Positions 23,381 to 37,242 are shown, counted from the stretch's first letter. The stretch: DNA of 64,000 bases from Biomphalaria glabrata (GCF_947242115.1 NC_074720.1:32154645-32218644); one strand, 5' to 3'. The notes: generated by a model from the letters alone, not told the origin. Translations and numbers: made by a program.

Positions 23381-23460
23381 GACCAATCACAATACATTTT
23401 ACTAAAACACCCACAGGTATGTAGGAGGGGCTTACAGCCATCGGCTGACTATATCAACTT
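23381..23460 (+). promoter_or_regulatory. Promoter region of B1
   Basis: CCAAT box in 'gaccaatcac' (23381-23390), the motif 'aggaggggcttac' (about 23423-23435), and a weak TATA-like 'actatatcaac' (about 23448-23458). These align with the CCAAT, GGAGGAGCT and TATA order of the A promoters. Confidence 0.55.
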
Positions 23461-23632
23461 TCACAGTTCAAGTTACAGTACATTCTCTTAATCAAAATAG
23501 TGATCTCTCTTTGCGAACTTTAAGTGTTGTGGTTCTACATTGTTTGTGTTCTATTTCTTGGATTTATTTTCGTACTGTTGGGATCTACATCAGCATTTAT
23601 TGTCTGATAGCTCAATTCTGATCTATTCTACA

Positions 23633-25745
<2,113 letters not shown>

Positions 25746-25893
25746 ATGTCAAGGTGGATTCCTTTTGACCAAACGAAAGACTGTCCTCTTTGCTTCAAGC
25801 CATATGTGACGTCATAGCCAGGACTTGAAACTTAATTGTAAATTTGTATATAATATAATCTCTGTACCACAGATCATCAATTATTCTAATAAA

Positions 25894-27379
25894 GTTTTTG
25901 TCTTTTAAATCTTTAAAAAAAATCTTTGTTTTGTTTCATTTTGTTATTGTTGTTATTGTTTTTTTAAATAATTTTTTTTTAGTTTGAATGTTCATTGGAA
26001 ACATCTATTAATAACAAAATAAATTTTAGAAAAAACATTTAACAATAGCATTTCATCATACTTCTAAGTACAACACAAATGTACGTCACTCTGTATTAAA
26101 TCAGAGGATTTATTGAGAATGCGTTGCTAGAAACGCTTACAAAAAATAATTCTTTGCTCCTAAATTAAAGTTTATTGTCTAAACATCTAATGAACACATT
26201 TAATTACAAATCATTGTCTTTCTTTAGAGTAAATCAATAACACGATAAACTTCCCCAAAGTTTAAAAAGTGAGCCTGATTTTATCCATATAGTAAAGACA
26301 CAAACTTATACATATATATAATAACATTCTCTTTTGCAGTTATTATTAATACTGCATTTAGTTAAGGGTTAAATCAGTAAAGATCAAATAAAAAAAAAAT
26401 AAAATAAAATTGTCAATATCAGACTTTAATAACTTGTAATGATTTTTAAAATAATGAAATTCTGATAGATGGTTGTTCATTGTGGTGTTGTATCAGTAGT
26501 AAAATATACGCGTGGTGCAAGGAAATAGTAAAAGTTTATTTTAAGCTTAACATAGCTTTGTTTGATCGCTAGTTGAACTTTGATTAAATAATCCCTTAAA
26601 AAAATCATTAAATAAAAATGTATGTCAATTATTACTTAAAGAAACAAAATAGAACAAATTAAAAAGTGATTTGACTGTCAACCCCTCCCCCCCAGCTCAC
26701 ATATTTAAAAAAGTAAAACTTGTACTCCAGTTTAAACTACATGTTATATATTTATACTCTCCATTCTAGTATTGTTATTGGGTAGCAGACATTAGTTGGT
26801 GAAATGAAAAGATACTTGGATGTTGTACTGGTTACATGACATCGTAGTTAGCTATATGTCATAGAAAAAGATAATCTGTCAATCATCTAAACAGGTTAAT
26901 ATCAATAATAATAATTCTCTATTGTAAAAGAAATAATATTATATTATTGATTTTATAGTTTCCGATAAATAGTTGGGTACGGTTATTTAATCAGTTGTCT
27001 AACTTATTTTTTTTAATGCATAGTTTGTAAGCATTTAATTACAAAAATACTTTGGTGTAGTAGAATATGTCCACATTAATCCCCCCCCCCACATTAACGC
27101 CCCCCCCCCACTCACACAAATCTTAGTACATTAATCTTTTATTTTTAAATTTAACATTAAAGCTGAAAAAAAAAGATTCAAATCTTGTAAAAAAATTAGA
27201 AGTACCAAAACATTTAATGAATAAAGTATTAATTTCAAATCATATGTATTTAAAAAAAAAAGTTATAACTCTAGAAACTGGGCAGTTTTCTCCAGTCATA
27301 ACTCTCAACCCTCACCCTCGTACAAAAACAGACTCATACACACACACTTGTTTTATTTAGGTTCTTTTTGACGCTCCGT
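25894..27379. other. Spacer 3' of B1, no gene recognised
   Basis: AT-rich, with poly-C runs near 27080-27110. Colinear with U2 and U3. Confidence 0.5.
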
Positions 27380-27555
27380 GACTTAAACAGACAGTGAACT
27401 ATACCGACAAAAACATTTACGTGTTAGAGACCTGGCGTTGACATTCATGGTGTCCTGTACCATTGAACAATAACTTCATTAAATGTATTACGTGGCCAAT
27501 CCTTAGGTCAACATTCCTACACAGCCTAAACAAAAATAAGATAAGCTATGTCGAC
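27380..27555. promoter_or_regulatory. Decayed second CRS-like block, U1
   Basis: A diverged relative of the CRS: 'gagacctggcgttgaca', 'ggtgtcctgtaccattgaac', 'acgtggccaatcc' and 'cacagcctaaacaaaaat' follow the CRS order (gagacccggcg, ggtgtcc, ggccactcc, cagcctaaataaaaac). It suggests that an older kinase promoter once stood here. Confidence 0.45.
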
Positions 27556-27756
27556 TGTGTGCTTTGAATGTCTACCAGTACACTTGGAACTGTAACTTGG
27601 ATTCTTTTGCTGGACATTAGCCAAATAAATGATAGTATTGTCCAGAGCATCAAGAGATTTATGTCATCATTTTGCAGAAAGCATGAAAGGGTACTAATTT
27701 CTTTAGCAGATTCCCGTATATGCAGTCCAGACCTTTGTAGTTCCTTCCTAAATATA

Positions 27757-28007
27757 CGATAAAGTCCTGAACTTTTTTTGAATTTATTCAAATCTCCTGA
27801 AGAATAGACGAAATTGACATTTTGGGGTGCCAATAAATAAAAAGTGGCATTGCGAGCTTTCATTTGATAAAAATTTATTGCAAAGGCAAAAGTAGATCTA
27901 TTTTCTAATAAAAAAAAATAATTTTGACATTATGCTTATCCCTACCCAGACTAGGCCCCGCGAGATCCGTTTCGCATTGGGCCCCGCAAATGCTAGGGCC
28001 GGCCCTG
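27757..28007. mobile_element. hAT-like MITE, right part, U1
   Basis: Only the right end remains, ending 'ctagggccggccctg' followed by the target-site copy ctagtaga at 28008-28015. The left part, with its terminal repeat and other target-site copy, is missing by comparison with 44273-44683, together with ~400 bp of flanking retroelement. This is therefore a deletion in U1, not an insertion in U2 and U3. Confidence 0.75.
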
Positions 28008-28015
28008 CTAGTAGA

Positions 28016-28220
28016 TATCACTATTAAGAACTTTAAAAGGAAGGGTGTGATAATAACTTCAATAGGAAGGATGTATTAATATTATATGATATTACGTCAT
28101 TATTTTTTGTTTATGTTTTGTGCGAAAGCAAAGGGATTAGATGTAAATAAAAAGAGAGAGTTTCCATTGGATTGAGGAAAGATGAATAAAGGGGTAATAA
28201 CTCGAGTGTGAAGTTTAATT
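28016..28220 (+). mobile_element. Ty3/gypsy LTR fossil, 3' LTR piece, U1
   Basis: Matches the 3' LTR piece at 44692-44890 in U2, which resembles the 5' LTR piece near 43695-43765 ('ttatgttttgtgcgaaagca' in both). The 5' part of the fossil is absent from U1. Boundaries are approximate. Confidence 0.55.
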
Positions 28221-28324
28221 CTGAAATTATAGACGCCAAACCCGAATAATGGACAATTTTAGCATTGTTAAGAAAAACTTTTAGTTATACTCGATTCTGT
28301 AAATTTTGCTTCAAGGTTAATTAG

Positions 28325-28445
28325 TGACCTGGGTTCGAATCTTGGTGGAGTCTGGGATTTTAAATTTCTGCATTTTTAGGGTGCTCCTGAGTCTACCCAA
28401 CACTAATGAAAGTAAAGGCGGTAGGCCGTTAACCGTGGGCCAAAG
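28325..28445 (+). repeat. Truncated SINE at the U1/U2 junction
   Basis: Starts near the B box ('gggttcgaatcttgg') and stops at 'gttaaccgtgggccaaag', where the full-length SINE would continue 'aaacaga'. The stop coincides with the tandem duplication junction. Confidence 0.75.
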
Positions 28446-28611
28446 CTATTTTCTTTTTTTTAAATCTTGCTTGTTAGATCTTTACTTTGTACCGAGGACT
28501 CTGAATGTCGTTAATCATTAACTTTACTTTATACTTATGATGTTAACAAAGAAAAAAAAAGAAGAGAAGGAAAATCCCTAAATTTTGGAAATGCATATTC
28601 TTCATTGGGAA

Positions 28612-28850
28612 GGGGCTGTGGCTGAGTGCCTGCCTTCCAGAACCAGGGAACTGGGTTCGAATCTTGGGGAAGTCTGGGTTTTTGAATTTCTGCATTTTTA
28701 GGATGCTCCTGAGTCTACCCAACACTAATGGGTACTTAGCTTTAATTAATGAAAGTAAAGGCGGTTGGTCGTTAACCGTGGGCCAAAGAAACAGATGACC
28801 TAATTATAGACGCTAATGTCTGAAAGGGAAAGTTACATCTTTACTTTACT
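28612..28850 (+). repeat. tRNA-derived SINE, full-length, U2 copy
   Basis: Orthologous by duplication to 15155-15394; B box 'gggttcgaatcttgg' is closer to consensus than in U1. Confidence 0.75.
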
Positions 28851-29557
28851 CATTCCTTATATTCTTATTATTATTATATATTATATTCTTATGAGGCCCT
28901 ATTATTTATTTTAGGTTCAAAAGGAATTAAATGCTAAGAAAACTTTTTTTTTCTGTTCAATATTATAAGTAGCTGGATCATGTCTCCCTTTGTTCGTCTG
29001 TGTGTTGGTGTACTTGATAGTATTTTAAAATAATTATATATATTTCTGATGGTCTTTGTTATTATTAAAGTATTTTGATTATAGAAACCAAATGCATCAT
29101 TAACACTATGAAGATAAAAATGTATCATCTTTGTGAATTTTAAAAGCTATGCAGTATGGTTATAACTAGTTACTATTTTTTTTATTAGGTTTAAAATAGA
29201 AAAAAATGATGTATTATCAAATATCAATGAGAAAGTACTTTCTGTTCTCTTGAAAATTATATTCATTTTTTTAATAAATGGCATTACGTCACTTTTTTCC
29301 CTACTTATATTTTTATAATTTTTTTCATTTTAATTTTACGTGACACATAAATATCTACAGAAAAAAAAATAAAAACAAAAAATAAAAATAAAAAAAAAAT
29401 TAATTTAAAGAAAAATACTTTATTCGAATATTGTATCTCAAGTTATTTGATATTTCATTATATACAATGCACATGTAGTTTTATGTCATGTTATGTCACA
29501 CAGGGCTTTCACCAAAGAAATCTCTTGTGTGGAAACAAAGAACTTGACCTTTGACAT

Positions 29558-32051
29558 TTAAATAAAGCGTTGCTCTGCAGACGACAAAACAAAAAGAAGA
29601 AATTGAAACTTCACGTTTGGACAAAAAGTATTTTTAAACATACAAAAAAAAATATTTAATCTCTAGATATTATAGACTGATAGCGTCATGGATGACTTAA
29701 GTATTCTTTTTACTGAGTTATTGTTCCTAATGAATATAATTATTTCCCTTAGCACATTGCCTGAGAAAAAGGCCGACAATTTTGAAACTGAAACTAAAAG
29801 AAAGATGACATACGAATAGAATACTTGTATATTACCTTTAAGTTTGGCTATCCTGTGTGAGAAACAAGATTCCTCCATCAAGAAGATGAGTTCAAAGATG
29901 GACAATCTTTCTTCAGGTTGATATTCTAAAAGATTGGTCAAAATGAGTCTGAAACACGTTAAAACAAAAAACGACATTATAAGGCTATACTAAACATTTT
30001 ATTAAACAATACCAGATATTAAAATGGACACGTTGTGAATTTGGGAAGCGTGGTCGAGAGGCTAAGTACGCTTGAAATTGGCTTGGCTAACTATGAAGGT
30101 GGCTCGAGGTTCGACACCTGATTCAAGCAGAATTGTGTTTACTGAGCGCCTAAAGGCAGTATGGAAAAACCTTCTCCTAGATACTCCCCTCCTCCCACTG
30201 GTCCACAAATAAGATTAGATCATAGCGCTCTGAGCATGCTATAAGCATGAAAGTAGCGCTATATAAAAGCTATAACTTCACATTTTTAAATAATGCACTT
30301 GCATGTATTTAATTAAATAGCTTCTTTTAAATTTCAGAATTAATGTCGCAATAATGCATAATTTTTATGAGGTTCGATGGAAAAATGCTAAATATATTTA
30401 TGTATGTTGATCTTATATTTGTTTGACTTACCTGTCTATACTAGTAGGCGACAACTTAGTTCTGACTGTTTCCATCATTGGTTCCATGGTGTCTTGATTC
30501 AAAACATTCACTTTGAAAACCATACACCAGTACACTACCCCAAGAGCGAACATGTCACACTGTAAAGAAACAAATAGATATAATTTTAATTACTGCTAAA
30601 CTGTAAATTTAATTCAATTATATTTTTAAGGGAAAATTATATAATTTGTCGTCTCAGGGTCCAGGTTTGTAAACACATTTCAGCATAATATAAAGTTATA
30701 AACTATGGGGATTAGGTTTTTACATGAGTAAATTATACATGTAATATATTTTATAGTTAATAATTAATTAACTCTCCCCCACCCCAACAACTCCCTTATC
30801 AAGGAAACACCTAAAATCTAATTTAAAAATCTACAATCGCTACAATTAGATTTTTTAATTCGATTTTAGGTGTGTTTCCTTGATTAGGGGGTTGTTGGGG
30901 GGGAGAGTTAATTATCTATTTATTGTTGAAGTGTCTTATACTAATTGACAAAAGTTTTTTATCGTGATACTCATAATGGGGCTTAAGAGTTTTAAACTAC
31001 TGTGGAAATTATATTATATATATAAAATGATGGTCATCTTATTTAAAGATAACTGGCAGTATACAAAATGATCTTCACTAATTTATTACCAAATGTAACA
31101 AACACGGACATGTTCAAGTCTCCAAGGGTTACCAGACTGGACATGCTATATTAACAATAAATTAATGGGCGATTCTGTTTTACTTCACATGTGTAATATA
31201 AACAAGTTTTCGTGCACACATCAGAATCTTCTATCTCTTTCTCTCTCTATATATATACTATTCTACCTAATTAAATATTAGACTCTAAGCTATCCATTTA
31301 AAAGGAAAGGGATATAAGTAAGAATATGACAAAAAATATTTATTTAGCTAAGTTATCGTTCGTTAGTTTCAGAAAGTTTGCGAATATTTATATGACAATT
31401 ATAATTAAATCTAAAGGAGCTTTAAAAATATGGTAAAAAATGACTTACTTTAAAAGGGTCAAATGGCCTCTTTAAAAACTGTTCTGGGGACATGTACACC
31501 ACAGTTCCTTTTCTTTTGGTCGCCATTGTATCCTCAGTGGGCAAGATATCCGATAAACCGAAATCAGCAATGAGAATTTTCTTTTCTGTGATCAAAATGT
31601 TGTCCGTTTTCAAGTCTCTGTGAGCAACTTTTTTGTTATGGAGATAGTTAACTGCTGCACACAGCTGCACAAAGTATTCATCACTCATCTCCTGATGAAT
31701 GGAAGGCAGTACCTTGGTCAGAGTGCCATCTTCGTAGAATGGCATCACATAAGCGAAGTACCGAGGAAAGGATCCCATGAAATCCATGCTCATGATAAAA
31801 GGATGGTGGATCGTGGCGAGTACTGCAACTTCAGATAAGAAATGCTTTACGATTTTTTTATCATCATAAGTGCTGTCTTTGTAATAAGCTTTGATGACTT
31901 TCTTGACGTTGTGGTCTAGTTTGGATGTGACTTGAAAAACTTTGATCGGGTAATTGTAGTGAAGCAGTGTGCCCACCTCGAAGTGATGTACTTGGCATAT
32001 TTCTTTCTGGTAGTTTTGAAGTTCCAGTGTTTTTCTTTCCAGATGATACAT
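29558..32051 (-). CDS. A2: small Ser/Thr kinase-like protein
   Basis: Exons in transcript order 32051-31449, 30559-30432, 29948-29836 and 29574-29558 give 286 residues ending KEQRFI. Landmarks: VIK with Lys54, αC Glu74 (FLSEVAVL), HRDLKTDN (Asp146, Asn151), DFG 163-165, SPEQ, CDMFALGVVYW, and an αI Arg in PEERLS. The ATP loop LLHYNYPIKVFQV contains no glycine. The start is the ATG at 32051, shared as MYH with type B. An in-frame leader back to 32180 (MRNTSVGLIIFVFLFLWD...) is hydrophobic and could extend the protein. Poly(A) signal at 29424-29419. From the MYH start the protein is identical to A3; the three differences seen in exon 1 are synonymous. Divergent to B2 about 7.5 kb away. Likely an active or near-active protein kinase, role unknown. 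Confidence 0.87.
30043..30275 (+). repeat. tRNA-derived SINE in A2 intron 2
   Basis: 233 bp, A box 'tggtcgagaggctaagtacg', B box 'ggttcgacacctg' (consensus-like), end 'atataaaagctataa'. Best-preserved copy of this family together with 46725-46957. Confidence 0.85.
30772..30907. mobile_element. Hairpin MITE in A2 intron 1
   Basis: 136 bp, from 'ctctcccccacccc' to 'gggggggagag', TTAA on each side. Arms include 'tcaaggaaacacctaaaatc' and its near complement 'attttaggtgtgtttccttg'. Confidence 0.75.
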
Positions 32052-32245
32052 TTTAAAATAGAATTGGAGAACACAGCTATCCGAAAATAGAGGATGAATT
32101 AAATTCCTACAATACGAAAACACTAAGTCCCAAAGAAATAAGAACACAAATATAATAAGTCCAACACTTGTATTTCTCAAAGAGAGCTCAAAGTTAATGT
32201 AAGAGGAGGTACAGTGATAAATGATAGAGTTAATTTTTTACATTG

Positions 32246-32320
32246 ATTTTTATAGCCAAGTAAGCTCCTCCCACAATCCTTGAGCTATAAATGTTTAATT
32301 TTACGTCATGTGATTGGCCG
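32246..32320 (-). promoter_or_regulatory. Promoter region of A2
   Basis: Minus strand: CCAAT (32317-32313), CRE-like tgacgta (32308-32302), gggaggagctta (about 32273-32262), TATA ctataaaaat (32255-32246). The ATG is ~195 bp downstream. Confidence 0.65.
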
Positions 32321-32351
32321 AAAGCTGAAGTTGCGCCGAACTATCCTCGTT

Positions 32352-32597
32352 GTCTTTGAAGTTTTTGACCAGTGGATGACACTTGGAGACTCCATTGTTC
32401 AGAGGTACATACGTCAGCAGACGACCAAGGTTTGGGCTGCTGTCATAATTTGTTGCTTTGCAAGGATGAACACATTAGTGATTGAAGGACCGACAATGTC
32501 AACAATCTTTTGTTTTCTCGAGACGACTTAGTGACCAGTTGCAGTGGACACCGTCTCGGTCAGTCGGAGAAAGAGCAGGGGATTGCGGGGAACAAAA
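32352..32597 (+). promoter_or_regulatory. DUE upstream of A2
   Basis: Same arrangement as at A1 and A3. The plus frame is open over much of it, but the A0 copy breaks that frame. Confidence 0.6.
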
Positions 32598-33585
32598 GGA
32601 CAGTATCAGATGTTTATGTAAGCATTGAGAAAGCGTATCGAAAATGTCACCCGCTCCTTACCCAAATACATTTCGTGTGTGGTAAGCATGGAAGGACAAG
32701 GTTAAAGAATTTTAAAAATATGTTACAATGTTCGTTTTAAAAAAAGAAATGCCAATGTTGCATAGTATATTTAAAGTATTATTACTACTAATGTACTAAC
32801 ATTTTTGTATCTATTGAAGTAGTAAATTATTTTTTTGTTTATATTATTTAAAAAAATCATTTCTATTGTCTTGCCAAATGTATTTTTTTTAAATCACATA
32901 TAAATTCGCCTAAAATAAATCAAAATTAATATAGTCATTTCGAAGTAAAATGTTGAACTGTTAATTAAGTAAAGATGTGTGCCCCTGTCGTGTGTACGTT
33001 GAGAGCTCTTTATTAAGCTTCACGTGATGCTATCTTCACTGGCAAATGTTATGGACCAAAAAAACAACTATTTACTGCTTTTTTCTAATATATTGTTTGC
33101 CAATGGGTGTACATTTATAACTAAAATCTTCATCTAAAAATAGCTCTCTATAAATGGGAATAACGACTAAAATTGTCAATCATTGTACTTTACCTATGGA
33201 ATTGTGATATTTAAAAAAACTTTCACTTAATGGGTTAACAGTTTTATTTTGACCCAGCTCAAGTTACGTGTTTCTTTGTTACATCTCTTTAATAGTTAAA
33301 AAAAACACTTTCTTTTTTTCTTTCATCAAGATGGCACTATAACTTCATGACATACAATATTTAAAGTCCAATATATTTTATAAGCAATAAAACGTTGAAA
33401 ATTAAATGTAAGACAATTTCAAACAAGGTTACAAAGAAAGTTTGTGTGGAAACACAAAGTCAGAATCGAATCGGTCCCCGAAGTGGTCCACCCAGGCAGG
33501 TAAAAGGGAAAGTTTCAATATTTTCAGAAAGAACACCAGAATGAAATTATATCAAATAGAAATACCGTTGTATTTATTAAAATAC
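32598..33585. other. Spacer, no gene recognised
   Basis: AT-rich and colinear with 18673-19724 in U1 except for small deletions (for example near 32948). A short conserved open frame (…QAGKRESFNIFRKN…) has no further support. Confidence 0.45.
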
Positions 33586-34494
33586 TGTTACGTATTTCTG
33601 GATCTTCTGGCTAAATGTACTAGTAGGCACACAAATAAAAACACTGCAAAGAACTTAACGACTAAACTCTCAGCTTCATATAACTTTATTGACTATTAAC
33701 TCTAACAATTTGTTACTGTAACATGTAGCATAGAAGACTGTACAATATCTGTCAGTTTACAGTTAGCTATACTTCGTTGCAATTCATCTCTTCACTTCGT
33801 TGCAATTCATCTCTTCTCAACTTGCATCGAGTCGTATTCCACTGAACAGACCAACGACACACTTCCCAGTGTCGCTCCAGGTCTCCCAAAGCTGAACCAA
33901 GTCGTACTCAAAGTCTACCGAATCAGAGCCGCACACGTCTTACATCGACTGTATCGACTGTAACGGCTCAAGTCCACTGTAGTTCGCTGTATAGACTTTA
34001 ACGACAGTAGTCCACTCCAGTTAACTCTACCCTAGTTAACTTGCATCGAGTCGTACACATCTCTCTTCTACTGTCTCGCACAGTAGACAACAGTACCGAC
34101 GACTCACTCACGACTCTATACGACTGACTTTCACATTAACTTTCTGGCTTATTTAGAGTCCCTAATCGCTTCTCCAAAGTTGCACAAACACTGCTTGTAT
34201 CTTCTGGAATAACACGCGAGGAAAAGTCACATACTGTCTTTGTTTATACATGTAGATTCCAGAGAACACTTGCTGCAGTGTCATCAAGTCGGGGTCACAC
34301 GTAGTGACCTCTATCTGTCACTGTTCATTAGTAACTGTCCCCCTACTTAGATCTGTTCGTCCACTGGAACAATAAGTGAGGACACGTCACATCCTGTCTT
34401 TGTTTGTACATGTAGATTCCAGAGAACACTCGCTGCTGTGTCATCTCGCCGGGGTCATACGTTGACCTCTACCTATCACTGTTCATTTGTAACA
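33586..34494 (-). mobile_element. Solo LTR fossil, 909 bp, U2
   Basis: Termini tgttac...gtaaca, flanked by atac on both sides (33582-33585 and 34495-34498). U1 has the empty site. On the minus strand an AATAAA (in 'gtcaataaagttatatgaag') sits ~100 bp before the end 'acgtaaca', as in the R-U5 part of a Ty3/gypsy LTR, so the element is read on minus. It contains an internal duplication of ~130 bp (two 'acatgtagattccagagaac' copies) and a short tandem repeat 'cttcgttgcaattcatctct'. No internal coding region. Confidence 0.75.
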
Positions 34495-34836
34495 ATACTT
34501 TTGTAAGATTTCTACTTACAAGATGATTCAATTTTTAAAAAAATTGTAGTAGTATAACTAGTGTTTTCTATGTATGGTCGATTTTTTTTTTCCTCAAAAT
34601 AATTTCTAGGAAACCTTTAGCAGTTTATGAGATCATTGTCTACCACCCTCCAACAAAGAAAATCATTTTCTATACTAATATATGGAATTCCAAAAATATT
34701 TAAAAAATGTTTTCTTTGATACGTCACTTAGACCACCCCTCCACCTCCCAGTCAAATTTTACTCTTTCCCGCAGACACACAAACTCACAAATTGTTTACT
34801 TTTAGTTTACTTCAATACTCCGTAAACAAACAAATC

Positions 34837-35055
34837 ATTCGCTTAAACAACAAAGAAATCAACATAATAGAGACCCGGCGTAGACTATCGCGGTGTCCAG
34901 AGGAGCCGAACAATAGCTTAATTAGGTACAGCGCGTCAAAGCGCTATCGGCTCGGCCACTCCTATTGCGGTCATTCTTGTCCAGCCTAAATAAAAACGTG
35001 TCAGCTGACCTTAAGTAAACATATACTGTCCACTTCAAACAAGAGATTCACTGAA
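34837..35055. promoter_or_regulatory. CRS copy in U2
   Basis: Retains all landmarks of the U0 block although the gene it stood next to (B0) is gone from this unit. Confidence 0.55.
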
Positions 35056-35239
35056 GTTCCTTACTGCGCAAAAAGTTTACGAGATGATAACGTGTTCCGC
35101 GGCATCCACAACGCTCTGTCACAAATCACATGACAAAGAAAAGGCGCCAAATTATTCAAAGGAATGAGCTTCATTTGCAATTAAATCAGAAGGATATATT
35201 TCATTACTTGAAATACTCAGCTTCTTGAGACACTTGTGT

Positions 35240-35370
35240 TACATCTGAAAATCTCATCCTGTGATCAGCTTGAGTTTAAATCATTTCTTCTCTTAATATT
35301 TACAACTTGTGTTTAATTGAAACAGATCTAGTTCATTGTATATTTCTATATACAATTCACAATTATTTTT
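35240..35370 (+). pseudogene. Relic of the B0 promoter/5' UTR, coding part lost
   Basis: 'gaaaatctcatcctgtgatc' through 'atatttacaacttgtgttt' to 'ttgaaacagatctagttcat' match 8850-8945 immediately before the B0 start. No B0 coding sequence follows; unrelated DNA with a SINE-like fragment takes its place. This indicates that U1-U3 descend from a segment that once had a B0-type gene here. Confidence 0.65.
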
Positions 35371-35390
35371 AATGTAATTGATGGCTAAGA

Positions 35391-35490
35391 GGTAAAGCTC
35401 TAGATTTCGAATCGGGGGATCAGGGTTCATAAACTGAAACTGACTGGGTTATTTTAATTTTGGGATCTTTGGGCACTATCGTTGTTGTTT
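35391..35490 (+). repeat. SINE-like fragment, U2
   Basis: A-box-like 'tggctaagaggtaaagctc', degenerate B box 'gggttcataaact', body 'gactgggttattttaatttt'. This resembles the body of the 14041 SINE. The U3 copy is at 52062-52165. Confidence 0.45.
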
Positions 35491-37242
35491 TTGTGAATCG
35501 ATTAAATAGAAAAAAAATAATATGAAAATTATTTTAAACAATTTTTCACCTTTTTAAAAATGTGCAGTTTTTATTGTGTGTTTTCTGTTATGTGACATAA
35601 TTTCTAAACATGGAAGGAAGGATATGTCGTTCAGTCTAAAACTTGACTCTCTTAGTTCTGCAAGCTATGTACGCTGCATTAAAAAAAAGAGTGAGTTCGT
35701 TATTGAAACATTGCGCTTTTTAACTTAGCTAGAATGTAATCAAGACCATTCGTTGTTTCAATAGTTAATTAAACATTTCGCAGTTAAAAAAACGATCGCG
35801 TTACGTTTTCAAATGTCAATAGTATCACAGAAACGACTTTGATGCTGTTAATACTTTAAAAAAAAAACAAAAAAAAACTATTTTTTTAATATAGATAAAA
35901 GAGTTCTTATCTATTAATTAACTGCTAAAATTCTTCTATTGCTCTCAATACTTCAAGATTTGTTTACTATTTTCTATATGAACAGTTCAATTACAAATAA
36001 TAATTTAATTAATTATTTATTTTTTTATTGTTTTATGTGTTGTTATTAACAAGAAATAATTATGTAACTTTTATTATTAGATTCAATTTCTTTTTAGTTT
36101 TGTTAATAATCGTGACAGACAGATAGACAGACGAAGTGAGTGAATATAAACTTTGTTTGCACTAAGCAATATTTTCAACTTGGTGTCAGCTTCTGTTCAG
36201 TGATGCGGTGATTCCGCTTCTAATCATATCAAAACATTTTTTGCAGATTGCTTTTACTAGTAGTGAAAGTAACGTTACGATGAGTCCATCCAACTCTATG
36301 GGTACATTAGTCTGGCAGAGTTTAGGTTGTTAGTTTATTTGCATGCCACTTTGTCATCCTCGATAGTCGAAAAGAATCTCAAATCAATCTTAGAATCAAG
36401 TAAGAATTGAGTTTAAGGGAAAGAATTTTCTGAAGGAGAAAATACAAAAAAATAAACACGGTTATGTCTCTTATAATCTTTTGCAATCCCAACGTGTAAA
36501 CTTTGCTTTTAATGTTGTCCTCTACATCATATCTGAATATACAAAACTATTTTCTTGAAATATTTTGAAAAATTAATTATTTCAAAATTATTTACAGCCT
36601 AATTTGGATGTTTGGTTTTATGAAAATCTTGTAATGACAATACAAAAGATGTTTTAAAAAATCAATGAGTAATCTGTTGCACATTTCTAGCTCTTAAACT
36701 AACTATATAAAAACAAAAAGGGTTTTAATCACATCAGTTAATCTACTTATCCCATTTGCTAAAAAGTTAATTACTTGGATTGCTTCCCTTAACACTCCAA
36801 TCCTCACCCCTGCTCAACATTTACAATGACTGTTTCCCTTTGATGCTCCACTAGCCTATATGGATAATTGGATTTATCAAAGCGATGGTGCTAAGTAATA
36901 GAAACCCGGTGGTAACAATTATAGTGTCCAGTGCAGTTAAACAATAGCTATATTCTTTAGTGTGCTGTATCTATGTGCACTAACAACTCGGTCATTTCCA
37001 ATGAATTATTAATATTAAACACTTTAATCGTAATTCTTCATCTCTAAATGATAATTACCAACCAATGCAGATTGCGGTTGATAATTACTATTGTTTGTTT
37101 TACAAGTCTCGAATATTTCTTCAAAACATCTTAGTCTCAAGTCCATGCCTCCTTAACTCTGACTAACTCCTAGACTTCGACTGACAATAGCGGTTGGCAG
37201 GGTTCATACTAATATTTATGGCTCTTTTTGTCTAGAAAGGCA
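35491..37242. other. Spacer, no gene recognised
   Basis: AT-rich. It contains the ~1.17-kb stretch missing from U1 (to about 36387). No coding or RNA signal is supported. Confidence 0.45.

Noticed and set aside
33442-33699. Conserved short frame QAGKRESFNIFRKN in U1-U3 as a small gene
   Set aside because: Conservation is explained by recent duplication; in U2 and U3 the frame simply runs into the solo LTR.
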